Part shown: positions 35,819 through 44,144 of the stretch, in pieces
Position numbering within the stretch: the stretch's first letter is position 1
Layout: every line of letters begins with the position of its first letter
Origin: Polyangiaceae bacterium
GTDB taxonomy: Bacteria; Myxococcota_A; Polyangia; Polyangiales; Polyangiaceae
Direction: 5' to 3'
Assembly (NCBI GenBank): GCA_025353725.1
Contig: JANXOF010000036.1
Span: 62,001 to 126,000, forward strand
DNA length: 64,000 bases
Program-made: the position numbers and the translations under genes
The notes under the pieces: generated by a model
What the model saw: only the letters and a program-made list of their open reading frames with translations
Told to the model about the DNA's origin: nothing
Databases searched by the model: none

Positions 35819-36076
35819 ATGCCGTCGTTTCGCTTCAGTGCTCTCGGCCTTCGCACGGTTCGCACGGTTCGCACGGTTGGCGGATTCGTTCTCTTCGCTG
35901 TCGTCGCTTTGCTCGCGGCGTGCACCCACGTGCAACCGTGGGAGCGCGGAAAGCTTGCACACCCAACGATGTCGACTTCGAGCTTTGCGGGACCGGCCGA
36001 AGAGCACGCGAATGCCGTTCGTGAAGGGGCAGCGGGCGGCGGATCGGGCGCTGAGAGTGGATGCGGGTGCAACTGA
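35819..36076 (+). CDS. DUF4266 small lipoprotein
   Basis: An 85-residue lipoprotein: hydrophobic signal, lipobox LLAAC, then the DUF4266 landmarks VQPWERGKLAHPTM and a Gly-rich C-terminus ending SGCGCN. The family has no established function but is commonly found just ahead of DUF3570 outer-membrane-type genes, as here (the coding regions overlap by 16 bp). A 9-bp repeat (CGCACGGTT three times) in the signal segment encodes RTVRTVRTV. Translation begins at ATG 35819. Confidence 0.8.
   Translation: MPSFRFSALGLRTVRTVRTVGGFVLFAVVALLAACTHVQPWERGKLAHPTMSTSSFAGPAEEHANAVREGAAGGGSGAESGCGCN
35852..35878. repeat. Three 9-bp tandem repeats in the DUF4266 signal peptide
   Basis: The unit CGCACGGTT occurs three times in frame, giving RTV three times just before the hydrophobic core. 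It mirrors the in-frame 9-bp repeats of the cupredoxin signal peptide. Confidence 0.8.
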
Positions 36077-37251
36077 GCCAGCGCTGGCTTGGTTCGGCAC
36101 TCTGTGCTGCGCTAACTCTGCTTTCCTTACCGCGAGCGGCGCGTGCGGCTGGCAGCGGACTCACTACCAAAGTCTCGAGCGAGGTTGCCGCTTACCAAGA
36201 TACGACGGCCACAAGTGTTTTGACGCCGAGTGTCGGTGCGAGCGTGGAGAGCCCGACTGCAGGCTGGGGCGTGAACGGACGGTACCTCGTCGATATCGTG
36301 AGCGCAGCCTCGCCTGACATCGTGGCGACGGCCTCGCCCCGCTGGGTTGAGGTGCGCCAAAGTGGAAACCTTGGGTTTCGATACAAGCCGAATACCTTGG
36401 GAGTCGCCGCGTCCGCGACGGCCTCGTACACCAAGGATTACCTCTCCGCTTCGGCGGGGGGACAGGTGACCCAAGAGCTCGACGAGAAGACTCTCACGCT
36501 CGTCGCGGGCTATGCGTATGGACACGACACCATCGGGAGGACTGGAACTCCGTTCTCCGTATTTTCCCGCACACTTGCCTACCACTCGCTTAACGTGGGT
36601 TTCTCGCGCGTGGTCAATTCTGGGCTTATTTTGGGTCTTTACGCGGATGCCATCGTCGAGCGTGGTGACCAGTCGAAGCCGTACCGCTACATTCCCATGT
36701 TCTCCGCAGCCGACGCCCCTTCCATTTCTCGTGGTGCGTCGCCGGACGAGGTCGCAAGTCGGCGCGTCCAGGCGCGACCGCTCGAGCAGCTCCCGCTGGA
36801 GAGAGAGCGTTACGCGCTCACCGGACGACTCGGATGGCGCGGTGAGCGTACGACCCTTCGACTCGAAGAACGCGTGTACGTCGACACTTGGGGACTGAAA
36901 GCGACCACGACCGACGCGCGCTACTTCATCGACCTCGGGTCGCGCGTCACGCTCTGGCCGCATCTCCGAGTGCACACGCAGAGCGGCGTCGGCTTCTGGA
37001 AGCTTGCGTATGTGGCCGTCGATGCGAACCACCTTCCCGCTTATCGAACCGGCGATCGCGAACTCGGATCGCTCACCAATCTCGGGTTGGGCGCAGGCGT
37101 TCGGTTGGGCCTTGGTAAGGCTGGGGCATTCGACGACTGGGCGCTTGTCACGACGGCGGACGGCACGTGGACGTCGTTTGCAGACGCGCTTTACGTGAAG
37201 ACCCGACTTAGCGGACTTGTCGCGACCTCGCTTGAGATCACGTTTCGATGA
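36061..37251 (+). CDS. DUF3570 outer-membrane beta-barrel-like protein
   Basis: A 396-residue protein with a signal peptide (ending ARAAGS) and alternating beta-strands throughout, ending with a C-terminal aromatic residue (SLEITFR), as in outer-membrane barrels. It matches the DUF3570 type: SSEVAAYQDTTATSVLTPSV near the start, RYLVDIVSAASPDIV, then many Tyr/Thr-rich strands. The function of the family is not established; in other genomes it sits with redox and flavin-transfer genes. It is second in an operon whose next genes encode haem lipoproteins. Confidence 0.75.
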   Translation: MRVQLSQRWLGSALCAALTLLSLPRAARAAGSGLTTKVSSEVAAYQDTTATSVLTPSVGASVESPTAGWGVNGRYLVDIVSAASPDIVATASPRWVEVRQSGNLGFRYKPNTLGVAASATASYTKDYLSASAGGQVTQELDEKTLTLVAGYAYGHDTIGRTGTPFSVFSRTLAYHSLNVGFSRVVNSGLILGLYADAIVERGDQSKPYRYIPMFSAADAPSISRGASPDEVASRRVQARPLEQLPLERERYALTGRLGWRGERTTLRLEERVYVDTWGLKATTTDARYFIDLGSRVTLWPHLRVHTQSGVGFWKLAYVAVDANHLPAYRTGDRELGSLTNLGLGAGVRLGLGKAGAFDDWALVTTADGTWTSFADALYVKTRLSGLVATSLEITFR

Positions 37252-37754
37252 GTCACCTCGTTCGTACCGTATCTGTCGCGATGGCGCTCGCTGCGTTGAT
37301 GAGTACGTCGTGTTTCGACCCCGTCCATGCGGACGCCGTGGATGCGCTCGGTGGCGAAAAGGGGGGGGAGCGCCCGGGCCCGACACATCGCGCCGGGCAG
37401 CCGTGTTTGACGTGCCACGGTGGTGCGGGGCCCGGATCTCCGGAGTTTGCGATTGCAGGTACCGTTTACGCGACGCGGAGCGGGACGGAGGCCCTGACTG
37501 GCGCGGAGGTTATGTTGCAAGACGCGACGGGCGCCAAGCAGACGTTCGCGACGAATCGCGTCGGCAACTTCTATGTCCCCAAAACTACCTGGAATCCATC
37601 CTTCCCGCTCGTTGTACGCGTCGACTTTGGGGGGAAGAAAGCAATCATGAAGACACGAATCGGAGGGAAGGGCGCGTGCGCCGCCTGCCACGACGGACCG
37701 CGCCCGGACGGCGACGCTACCCGCGTACCGCCCGTGTTCTTCGAGGACAAATGA
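37248..37754 (+). CDS. Di-haem c-type cytochrome-like lipoprotein
   Basis: A 168-residue protein whose ATG overlaps the DUF3570 stop (ATGA). It has a lipobox (MSTSC), then a first haem-binding motif PCLTCH and a second ACAACH about 100 residues later, with a beta-sandwich-like region between them (FAIAGTVYATRSGTEALTGAEV). Two CxxCH motifs mean covalent haem c attachment, so the protein should carry out electron transfer at the envelope. It is part of the four-gene DUF4266-DUF3570 operon. Confidence 0.85.
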   Translation: MSHLVRTVSVAMALAALMSTSCFDPVHADAVDALGGEKGGERPGPTHRAGQPCLTCHGGAGPGSPEFAIAGTVYATRSGTEALTGAEVMLQDATGAKQTFATNRVGNFYVPKTTWNPSFPLVVRVDFGGKKAIMKTRIGGKGACAACHDGPRPDGDATRVPPVFFEDK

Positions 37755-38311
37755 CGAAGGCGGCGAGACGCAAAAGTGAAGTTGCCGTTGCGTTCCGTCG
37801 GACGTTCGGCAGCGGTGCCGCCGTCAGCGTCTTCGCGTTAGCCGTCGGGTGCTCGGCCGCGCCCGACCTCAAGGCCACGGTAACCGCTGGCGACATCGAC
37901 AAAGCCGGGTTCAAGCCTGTCGCACTCATGTTGGGAAGGCGCTGCGGATCGCTTGATTGCCACGGATCGCGGTTTCGAAACTTTCGCCTTTACGGTCTCG
38001 GTGGACTCCGAAAGCTCGCGGCAGACAAGCCCGAATTGCCGGCGACGACGGCGCAGGAGATCGACGCCGACTACGATGCGTTCATAACACTCGAGCCGGG
38101 TGCGATGCGCGATTTTATCGCCGGTGGCCGCACGGCGCTGAACACGCTTACCGTTTTTCGCAAGGGGCGCGGCGACGAGGAGCATAAGGGCGGCGCGCGA
38201 ATCTTCGAGGGCGACCCGGCCGATGTCTGCCTGAAGAGCTGGCTCACGCGAACCGTGGATGCCGCGGCTTGCGCATCCGCCTCGGAGGAAGCTAACCCGC
38301 TCGACAAGTAG
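37751..38311 (+). CDS. Lipoprotein with an atypical Cys/His motif
   Basis: A 186-residue protein overlapping the preceding cytochrome gene (ATGA). It has a membrane/signal segment with lipobox (LAVGC) and a motif RCGSLDCHGSRFRNFRLYG, in which Cys-x4-CysHis replaces the usual C-x2-CH of haem c sites. It may be an atypical haem or metal site; a disulfide is also possible. Last gene of the operon. The 169 bp after it precede gspC and hold a sigma-54 promoter match. Confidence 0.7.
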   Translation: MTKAARRKSEVAVAFRRTFGSGAAVSVFALAVGCSAAPDLKATVTAGDIDKAGFKPVALMLGRRCGSLDCHGSRFRNFRLYGLGGLRKLAADKPELPATTAQEIDADYDAFITLEPGAMRDFIAGGRTALNTLTVFRKGRGDEEHKGGARIFEGDPADVCLKSWLTRTVDAAACASASEEANPLDK

Positions 38312-38441
38312 TTTGCGCGCGAGGGCGATCCCGTTGTCACTTTGTCAGAGTTGAGCCGAAGGTCGCCGACTTCGCGCCAAGCTGTCTTACGCAGAGTTTT
38401 CCACACGCCAAATAGGCCTGGATTTTCAGACTCAAAGTTGG

Positions 38442-38457
38442 TGGCATGACCCTCGCA
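38442..38457 (+). promoter_or_regulatory. Candidate sigma-54 (-24/-12) promoter of the gsp operon
   Basis: TGGCATGACCCTCGCA matches the sigma-54 consensus TGGCACG-N4-TTGCA at 14 of 16 positions that matter or are free, with the invariant GG and GC exactly 10 bp apart. It ends 23 bp before the gspC start, so transcription would begin near 38468. An upstream TTGTCA pair (38334-38347) could be an activator site. Confidence 0.55.
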
Positions 38458-38480
38458 CTAGCCGATGCGAACTCACGCCA

Positions 38481-39437
38481 ATGGCCGTCGATCAACTCCT
38501 CCGAAACAACTTCTGGATCGTGGTGCTCCCGCTTGCGGCGACGGCGGCGTTGCTCAACGCGCAGGCCGTGACGCAGCTCATTGGCGTTGGGCTCATGCCC
38601 GACGAGAAGGCACTCGCCGCGGCGCCGCTCGTGGCCAAGGGAGTCGCTTCTACGAGCCTCGCCGCGCGGAATCCGAATGCGGAGCCTATCCTTTCGCGCA
38701 ATCCGTTTGACCACGTCACCGGGTCGCTTCACCCAGCCGTCGAGGATACGACGGTCGCATCAAGCGACGTGGATATGAGCGACCCGTGGAACGCGCCTGT
38801 GTGCGACGGCGTGAAGGTGCTCGTCATTACCGCGTCGAGCGATCCGGAGTGGTCGTTTGCGGCGCTCACGGCCACCGGGGAGACGAAGTCCGTGCTCCGT
38901 CGCCGCGGCGGCGAAGTGAGCGGTAAAAAGCTCCACTTCGTCGGCTGGGATCGCGTCTGGTTCCAAAATGGCAGCTCGCTTTGCCAGGCCATGCTTTTCA
39001 AGCAGCCCGATATGCCCGCTGCCAAGCCTGTCGAGGTGGCCCCACCGCCTTCGCCTTCCAAAGGTGGGGCGCCCGGCTTGGATCCCGCACTCGCGAAGGG
39101 CATCCAAAAGGTTTCGGCGAATGAGTTCAACATTGACCGAGGTGTCGTTGACAAGATTCTCGAAAATCAATCCGAGCTGATGCGTCAAGCACGCATTGTT
39201 CCGGAGCAGGAAAACGGCAAAACCGTGGGTATCCGTCTTTTCGGCATTCGCCCCGAAACGCTCCTCGGCACGCTCGGCATGGAGAACGGTGACAGGCTTC
39301 AAACGATCAATGGGTTTGACATGGCGAGCCCCGAGAAGGCACTGGAGGCCTACGCCCGGTTACGGACGGCTGACAAGCTTGTCGTGCAAGTCAATCGGCG
39401 CGGTCAAAACATGAACCTCGACTACAACATTAAGTAA
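38481..39437 (+). CDS. gspC: Type II secretion protein GspC
   Basis: A 318-residue inner-membrane protein: N-terminal membrane segment (WIVVLPLAATAALLNAQAV), a homology region around residues 80-175 (SRNPFDH, then CDGVKVLVITASSDPEWSFAAL), a Pro-rich linker and a C-terminal PDZ-like domain (GIRLFGIRPETLLGTLGMENGDRLQTINGFDM). It links the inner-membrane platform to the secretin. Start ATG at 38481; the upstream intergenic region holds a sigma-54 promoter match. First gene of the secretion operon. Confidence 0.9.
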   Translation: MAVDQLLRNNFWIVVLPLAATAALLNAQAVTQLIGVGLMPDEKALAAAPLVAKGVASTSLAARNPNAEPILSRNPFDHVTGSLHPAVEDTTVASSDVDMSDPWNAPVCDGVKVLVITASSDPEWSFAALTATGETKSVLRRRGGEVSGKKLHFVGWDRVWFQNGSSLCQAMLFKQPDMPAAKPVEVAPPPSPSKGGAPGLDPALAKGIQKVSANEFNIDRGVVDKILENQSELMRQARIVPEQENGKTVGIRLFGIRPETLLGTLGMENGDRLQTINGFDMASPEKALEAYARLRTADKLVVQVNRRGQNMNLDYNIK

Positions 39438-39477
39438 GTCGCATGTATTTATCACATACCAAGGGAGCTCGAAGCAC

Positions 39478-39687
39478 ATGACCTCCGCCACGCACGAAAC
39501 GAATCTGGCGAAGACGACACTTCGCGCGGTTGGACTCCTGGTCGGCTGTTGCGTGGTGTTCGTGGGTGTCCTCAGTGTGTTGGCTGTGGTCCTCACGGGT
39601 CGTGCCGTCGCGAGTGTTCAAGAAGGCGAGGCCAAAACTCGCACGAGCGAGACAACGGCCGCCGCGAAGAAGCCTCTGTCGATTTGA
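39478..39687 (+). CDS. 69-residue membrane protein between gspC and gspD
   Basis: It has a well-spaced ribosome-binding site (GGGAGCTCG) and a single hydrophobic helix (RAVGLLVGCCVVFVGVLSVLAVVL), a short N-terminal tail and a polar C-terminal tail. No family is recognised. It occupies a 311-bp gap between gspC and gspD and could be an accessory component of the secretion machine; the long open frame of gspD also covers this region, but in another reading frame. Confidence 0.55.
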   Translation: MTSATHETNLAKTTLRAVGLLVGCCVVFVGVLSVLAVVLTGRAVASVQEGEAKTRTSETTAAAKKPLSI

Positions 39688-39748
39688 CCCCGATGTTCGC
39701 CATTTTAATTACGGCTTTACCGCTTTCGCTTCCCCTTCCTTGAGCACG

Positions 39749-42316
39749 ATGAAGAACAGGCAAATTTCTCGGTTTATTCTGGTCTCTGTTCCCTTCGCCT
39801 TGACGGTGAGCGGGATCGCGGATGCCCAACCGCGCTTGAAGGACCGCGTAGGGACGCAGGTGGCTCAAGCGGCTGGGCAGGTTGCCACGAGTGCCGCGGC
39901 CGCGGCTGCTGCTGCGGCGCCCGCGACGACCCCCCCGACGACTGGAACGACGCCGGGAACCGGTGTTCCCGCGGCGGGCGCACTCGGCAAAGCGGGCGGT
40001 GCGGCGTCGAGCACGAAGGCGCCTTCGGATACAACAGGCCTCAGCCAGTTCGAGAACGCGCTGGAGTTCGAGCCACGAAGCCCCAACTACCGTGTGGCGT
40101 TCTCGCTTGACGACGTTGATCTCGCGGAGCTCGTACGCGTCATTGCGCAGATCACGGGCAAGCGATTCATCTTTGGCGGCAAGGTGAAGAACATCAAAGC
40201 TACGGTCTATTCACCTCAAAAGGTGACCGTTGCCGAGGCCTATCAAGCGTTTCTCTCGATTCTCGAGACGAATGGCCTCACGGTCGTCCCGCACGGGCGA
40301 TTCCTAAAGATCATCGAGACGACAGCGGCCGCGACGGCGGGCACGCCGATCTATGGGCCGCATCAGGGAACGCCCGCGGAAGATAGATTCGTCACGCGGA
40401 TGCACCGACTCGGCCATATCAATGCCGACGACGCCGCGAACGTGCTTGGAAAATTCAAGTCAAAGGACGCAGACATTACGGTCTACGGCCCTGGCAATAT
40501 GATTATCCTGACGGACAGCGGGACGAACATTCGTCGCATGATGCAGCTTCTCGAAGAGATTGACGTCGGCTCGAGTGGCGATCAGATTTTCATCGAACCC
40601 GTGCACTACGCCTCAGCCGGTGACGTTGAGAAGCGAATTAACGAGCTTTTCGACGTGAAGGGTGGAGGCAGCGGCGGCGCCGCATCGTCTCCGAAACCCG
40701 GAGGTGGGTCGACCACGTCCCTCGCGCCGTCGAGCATGGGCGGTGACCTTCATGTCGCGAAAATCGTTTCGGACGACCGCTCCAATTCGCTCGTCATCGT
40801 GGCGACCGAGCGCGCCTATTTGCGCATCCTGGAGCTGATCAAGCGCATCGACGTTCCGCAGACTGGGGAAGGAGAGATTCACGTCCTCCCGCTCCAGCAT
40901 GCCGATGCGACCGAGCTTACGAAAACGCTCTCGGATATCATTACGGGTACGAACACGGCGACGCCCACCGGCGGCGGTCGAGGCCAGCCCGCTCCTGCTC
41001 CTTCCCAGCAAGCGGCGGGCATCTTCGAGGGGGGCGTCAAAGTCTCCGCCGACAAGGCGACGAACGCGATTGTTATTACCTCGTCGCTCCGAGACTACGC
41101 TTCGCTCCGCACGGTGATTGATCGCCTCGACCAGCCGCGCCGGCAGGTGTTCATCGAGGCGGTTATTATGGACTTGCAACTCAAGCGTTCGGACTCGTTC
41201 GGCGTAAGCTTCCACGGCGGCGCGCCGTTTACCGCCGATCAGCCCAACGACTCGCTGCTCTTTGGCGGCAACAAGATTACGAACACGATTCCGCCAATAC
41301 CCACCGACCCCGATGCGCTGCAAGGATTTGCGCTCGGCGTGCGCGGCCCTGGGATCTCCGGTCAGTCGAACTTTCTCGGTACGGGCATTACCGTGCCGGC
41401 TTTCGGCACTTTTATTCAAGCGCTCGCGAGCACGGGGGACTCCGACCTTCTTTCGACGCCGCACATCCTCGCGCTCGACAACGAAGACGCCGAAATCAGC
41501 GTCGGCGACAACATCCCGCTCCAAACCAACGCGGTCAGCTCGTTCCCGGGAGCGGCCGGCGGCGCGGCAGGCGCCTTGGGCGCGCTCGGTGGTCTCGGCG
41601 GATTGGGAAGCGTCGGCTCGCCGCGCCAAGACGTCGGCACGAAGATTAAGATTAAGCCGCACCTCAATGACTCGAACGAGGTTCGCCTCGACGTGAATGA
41701 GGAGATTAGCGAGCAAGGCGCGCCGCTGGGCGGGACGCTGGGGGCTATACCGATTAGCAAGCGTACGGCGACGACGAAGTTCGTCGTGCAAGACCAGCAA
41801 ACGGTCGTCATCGGCGGACTCATTCGCAACGTCACCTCGCGCTCGGAGGAAAAGGTCCCCGTGCTCGGGGATATCCCTGTACTTGGCGCGCTCTTTAGGA
41901 AGCGGAAAAACACTCAGGAGAAGCGCAATCTCGTCCTTGTCATGACGCCGTACATCATTCGCAATCAGCAAGATCTGCGGACGATTTTCGAGCGAAAGAT
42001 GCAAGAGCGCCAAGAGTATCTCGACCGTTATTTCGTCTTTTCCGACTCGTCCGATTTCAAGCCACCGAAGGATTGGTCGCGGACCAACGGGCTCCTCGAA
42101 GACATTCGGCAGTCGTACTTCCAGCTCGAGGAGCGCAAGCGCCTCGACGAGATCACCAAGCCGCGCGAGCTCAAAACCCACGACCCTCAACGGCCTCTCG
42201 AGATGCCGCAGGGCGTCCGTCCCGCCGCCGCGGGTCCGAGCGGGCCGCCCGGCGCAGCCCCGCCCGCAGTCAACGTCAATCCAGCGGTACGCAACATCGA
42301 GCGAATCGAGAGGTAG
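39749..42316 (+). CDS. gspD: Type II secretion outer-membrane secretin GspD
   Basis: An 855-residue secretin. A signal peptide (IADAQ) is followed by an Ala-rich linker, N0 domain (NYRVAFSLDDVDLAELVRVI), N1-N3 repeats (RMHRLGHINADDAANVLGKF and ILRLI-type strands), and the secretin barrel with VPVLGDIPVLGALFRKRKN near the C-terminus. Between two barrel strands a Gly/Ala-rich loop (AAGGAAGALGALGGLGGLG) is inserted. It forms the channel through which folded proteins exit. ATG at 39749 is chosen because a signal peptide begins there. The gspE start follows immediately after its TAG. Confidence 0.93.
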   Translation: MKNRQISRFILVSVPFALTVSGIADAQPRLKDRVGTQVAQAAGQVATSAAAAAAAAAPATTPPTTGTTPGTGVPAAGALGKAGGAASSTKAPSDTTGLSQFENALEFEPRSPNYRVAFSLDDVDLAELVRVIAQITGKRFIFGGKVKNIKATVYSPQKVTVAEAYQAFLSILETNGLTVVPHGRFLKIIETTAAATAGTPIYGPHQGTPAEDRFVTRMHRLGHINADDAANVLGKFKSKDADITVYGPGNMIILTDSGTNIRRMMQLLEEIDVGSSGDQIFIEPVHYASAGDVEKRINELFDVKGGGSGGAASSPKPGGGSTTSLAPSSMGGDLHVAKIVSDDRSNSLVIVATERAYLRILELIKRIDVPQTGEGEIHVLPLQHADATELTKTLSDIITGTNTATPTGGGRGQPAPAPSQQAAGIFEGGVKVSADKATNAIVITSSLRDYASLRTVIDRLDQPRRQVFIEAVIMDLQLKRSDSFGVSFHGGAPFTADQPNDSLLFGGNKITNTIPPIPTDPDALQGFALGVRGPGISGQSNFLGTGITVPAFGTFIQALASTGDSDLLSTPHILALDNEDAEISVGDNIPLQTNAVSSFPGAAGGAAGALGALGGLGGLGSVGSPRQDVGTKIKIKPHLNDSNEVRLDVNEEISEQGAPLGGTLGAIPISKRTATTKFVVQDQQTVVIGGLIRNVTSRSEEKVPVLGDIPVLGALFRKRKNTQEKRNLVLVMTPYIIRNQQDLRTIFERKMQERQEYLDRYFVFSDSSDFKPPKDWSRTNGLLEDIRQSYFQLEERKRLDEITKPRELKTHDPQRPLEMPQGVRPAAAGPSGPPGAAPPAVNVNPAVRNIERIER

Positions 42317-44137
42317 ATGGAACAGCGCTTCCTTGGCGAGATCCTTCACCGGCGAGCTGGCATTCCGCTTGACCGCCTTGAAGCGCTCTACGCGATTCAA
42401 CGCGAAAAAGGGATCGACCTTACGGATCTCCTCGTCAACGGTAACGTCATTGACGACGCGACGATAGCGCAAGCCCTTGCGGCGGAGGCGGAGCTTGCTT
42501 ACGTCGATCGTCCGGAGCCCGACCGGATCTCGACAGCGCTGGCGACGCGTCTTCCTATCCAGTTTGCAAAGTCGCATCGAATCCTCGTCACGAACGAGGA
42601 TGAAACGTCGGTGTACGCGCTGATCGCGGACCCCTTCGACACCGTTGCCCTCGACGAGATGCGCATTCTCTTCGGGAAGGGCATCGAAGCGAGCGTAGGA
42701 CCCGCCGAGAAAATCATTGACGCTATCAACCGCGTCTACGAGCGGGAAGCTGGCGGCGGTGAACTGGAGAACGACGAAGCCCGCGTGGACGAGCACGAGG
42801 TTGCGGGCGGCGACATCCTTGATTCAGACGACGAAGCCCCGGTCATTCGTTGGGTGAATTCGCTCTTCCTTCAAGCCATGAAGGAGCGGGCGAGCGATAT
42901 TCATATCGAGCCCGAAGAGAAAGAAGTTATCGTTCGCTACCGAATCGACGGAGAGCTCTACGTCGCGCGCCGTGCACCGCGCGCGTTTATGAATTCTATC
43001 GTGGGGCGAATCAAAATCGAAGCCTCGCTGAATATTGCTGAGAAACGACTTCCGCAAGACGGACGCATTACCAAAAAAATAGCAGGTAAAGGCTTCGATA
43101 TTCGCGTGAGCACTATTCCGACGAGCCGCGCGTACGAGCGCATCGTCATGCGCTTACTCAACAAGTCGAGCGTTTTGCTCGACCTTCCGGACCTCGGTTT
43201 TAGCCCGCGCGACTACCACTTGATGGACGCGCTCATTCACAAGCCCGACGGCATTATCCTCGTGACTGGACCCACGGGGTCCGGAAAAACGACGACGCTC
43301 TACGCGTGCCTGAATCGGATCAATCAGCCGAACATCAATATTCTCACGGCCGAAGACCCTGTCGAGTACGAGCTTCCGCAGATTCATCAAGTCCACGTCA
43401 ACGCAAAAATCGGATTGACGTTTGCGAGTGCGCTCCGGGCGTTCCTTCGACAGGATCCAGACGTCGTCATGGTCGGCGAGATTCGAGACAAGGAGACCGT
43501 CGACATTGCGGTCAACGCCTCGCTCACGGGCCACCTCGTGCTCTCGACGCTTCATACGAACGACGCGCCAGGCGCGTTCACCCGTATGATCGACATGGGC
43601 GTGGAACCGTTCCTGCTTCGCTCGTCCGTCGTCGGCGTGCTCGCGCAGCGTCTTGTGCGTATGCTGTGTCCGCACTGCAAGGAGCAATACGAGGCGTCGA
43701 AGGTGGACCTCGAAGAGCTCGGTATCACGCCGGACCGGTGCGCCGCGCGTCGCAAGCGCAGCCTGATTCCTGGTTCGCGCTACTATCCCCGCAGCGCGGA
43801 ATTTAAAGACGACGTGCTCGACACGTATCCCGGGCCCAGGGTGCTTATTTTTCGTCCGAAGGGCTGCGATAAGTGCTCGCAAACCGGGTTTATGGGCCGT
43901 CGCGGAATCTACGAGCTTCTGATGATGGACGACATGGTTGGCCCGTTGGTCCTCAAAGGCGCGGACGCTCAGACGATCAAACGCGCGGCCATGGAGCAGG
44001 GGATGGACGGACTTCGCGACGATGGCGCGCGCAAGGTACTCTCTGGGATGACGAGCGTCGAAGAGGTACTGCTTGCGACCCAAGACGACATGACGATTGA
44101 GCCCGATCGCCCCAGCGTCCGCAACGTGAGGGTCTAA
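42317..44137 (+). CDS. gspE: Type II secretion ATPase GspE
   Basis: A 606-residue AAA-type ATPase: N1E domain, then Walker A GPTGSGKTT (~317-325), Asp box, Walker B (VVMVGEIRDKET, ~382-393), and a zinc domain with C451-P-H-C454 and C517-D-K-C520. The spacing between the two CxxC pairs is 62 residues, longer than the ~30 usual for GspE. It powers pseudopilus assembly at the inner membrane. The ATG directly follows the gspD stop. All catalytic motifs are intact. Confidence 0.95.
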   Translation: MEQRFLGEILHRRAGIPLDRLEALYAIQREKGIDLTDLLVNGNVIDDATIAQALAAEAELAYVDRPEPDRISTALATRLPIQFAKSHRILVTNEDETSVYALIADPFDTVALDEMRILFGKGIEASVGPAEKIIDAINRVYEREAGGGELENDEARVDEHEVAGGDILDSDDEAPVIRWVNSLFLQAMKERASDIHIEPEEKEVIVRYRIDGELYVARRAPRAFMNSIVGRIKIEASLNIAEKRLPQDGRITKKIAGKGFDIRVSTIPTSRAYERIVMRLLNKSSVLLDLPDLGFSPRDYHLMDALIHKPDGIILVTGPTGSGKTTTLYACLNRINQPNINILTAEDPVEYELPQIHQVHVNAKIGLTFASALRAFLRQDPDVVMVGEIRDKETVDIAVNASLTGHLVLSTLHTNDAPGAFTRMIDMGVEPFLLRSSVVGVLAQRLVRMLCPHCKEQYEASKVDLEELGITPDRCAARRKRSLIPGSRYYPRSAEFKDDVLDTYPGPRVLIFRPKGCDKCSQTGFMGRRGIYELLMMDDMVGPLVLKGADAQTIKRAAMEQGMDGLRDDGARKVLSGMTSVEEVLLATQDDMTIEPDRPSVRNVRV

Positions 44138-44144
44138 ACTAGCC

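Noticed and set aside
29978-35878. Short tandem repeats as possible CRISPR or VNTR arrays
   Set aside because: Units are 9 bp, contiguous and in frame in signal peptides; there are no spacers.
40613-42796. Long minus-strand open frame of 727 residues
   Set aside because: It is antisense to gspD and the start of gspE; its translation is Arg-rich without domains, a codon-bias shadow.
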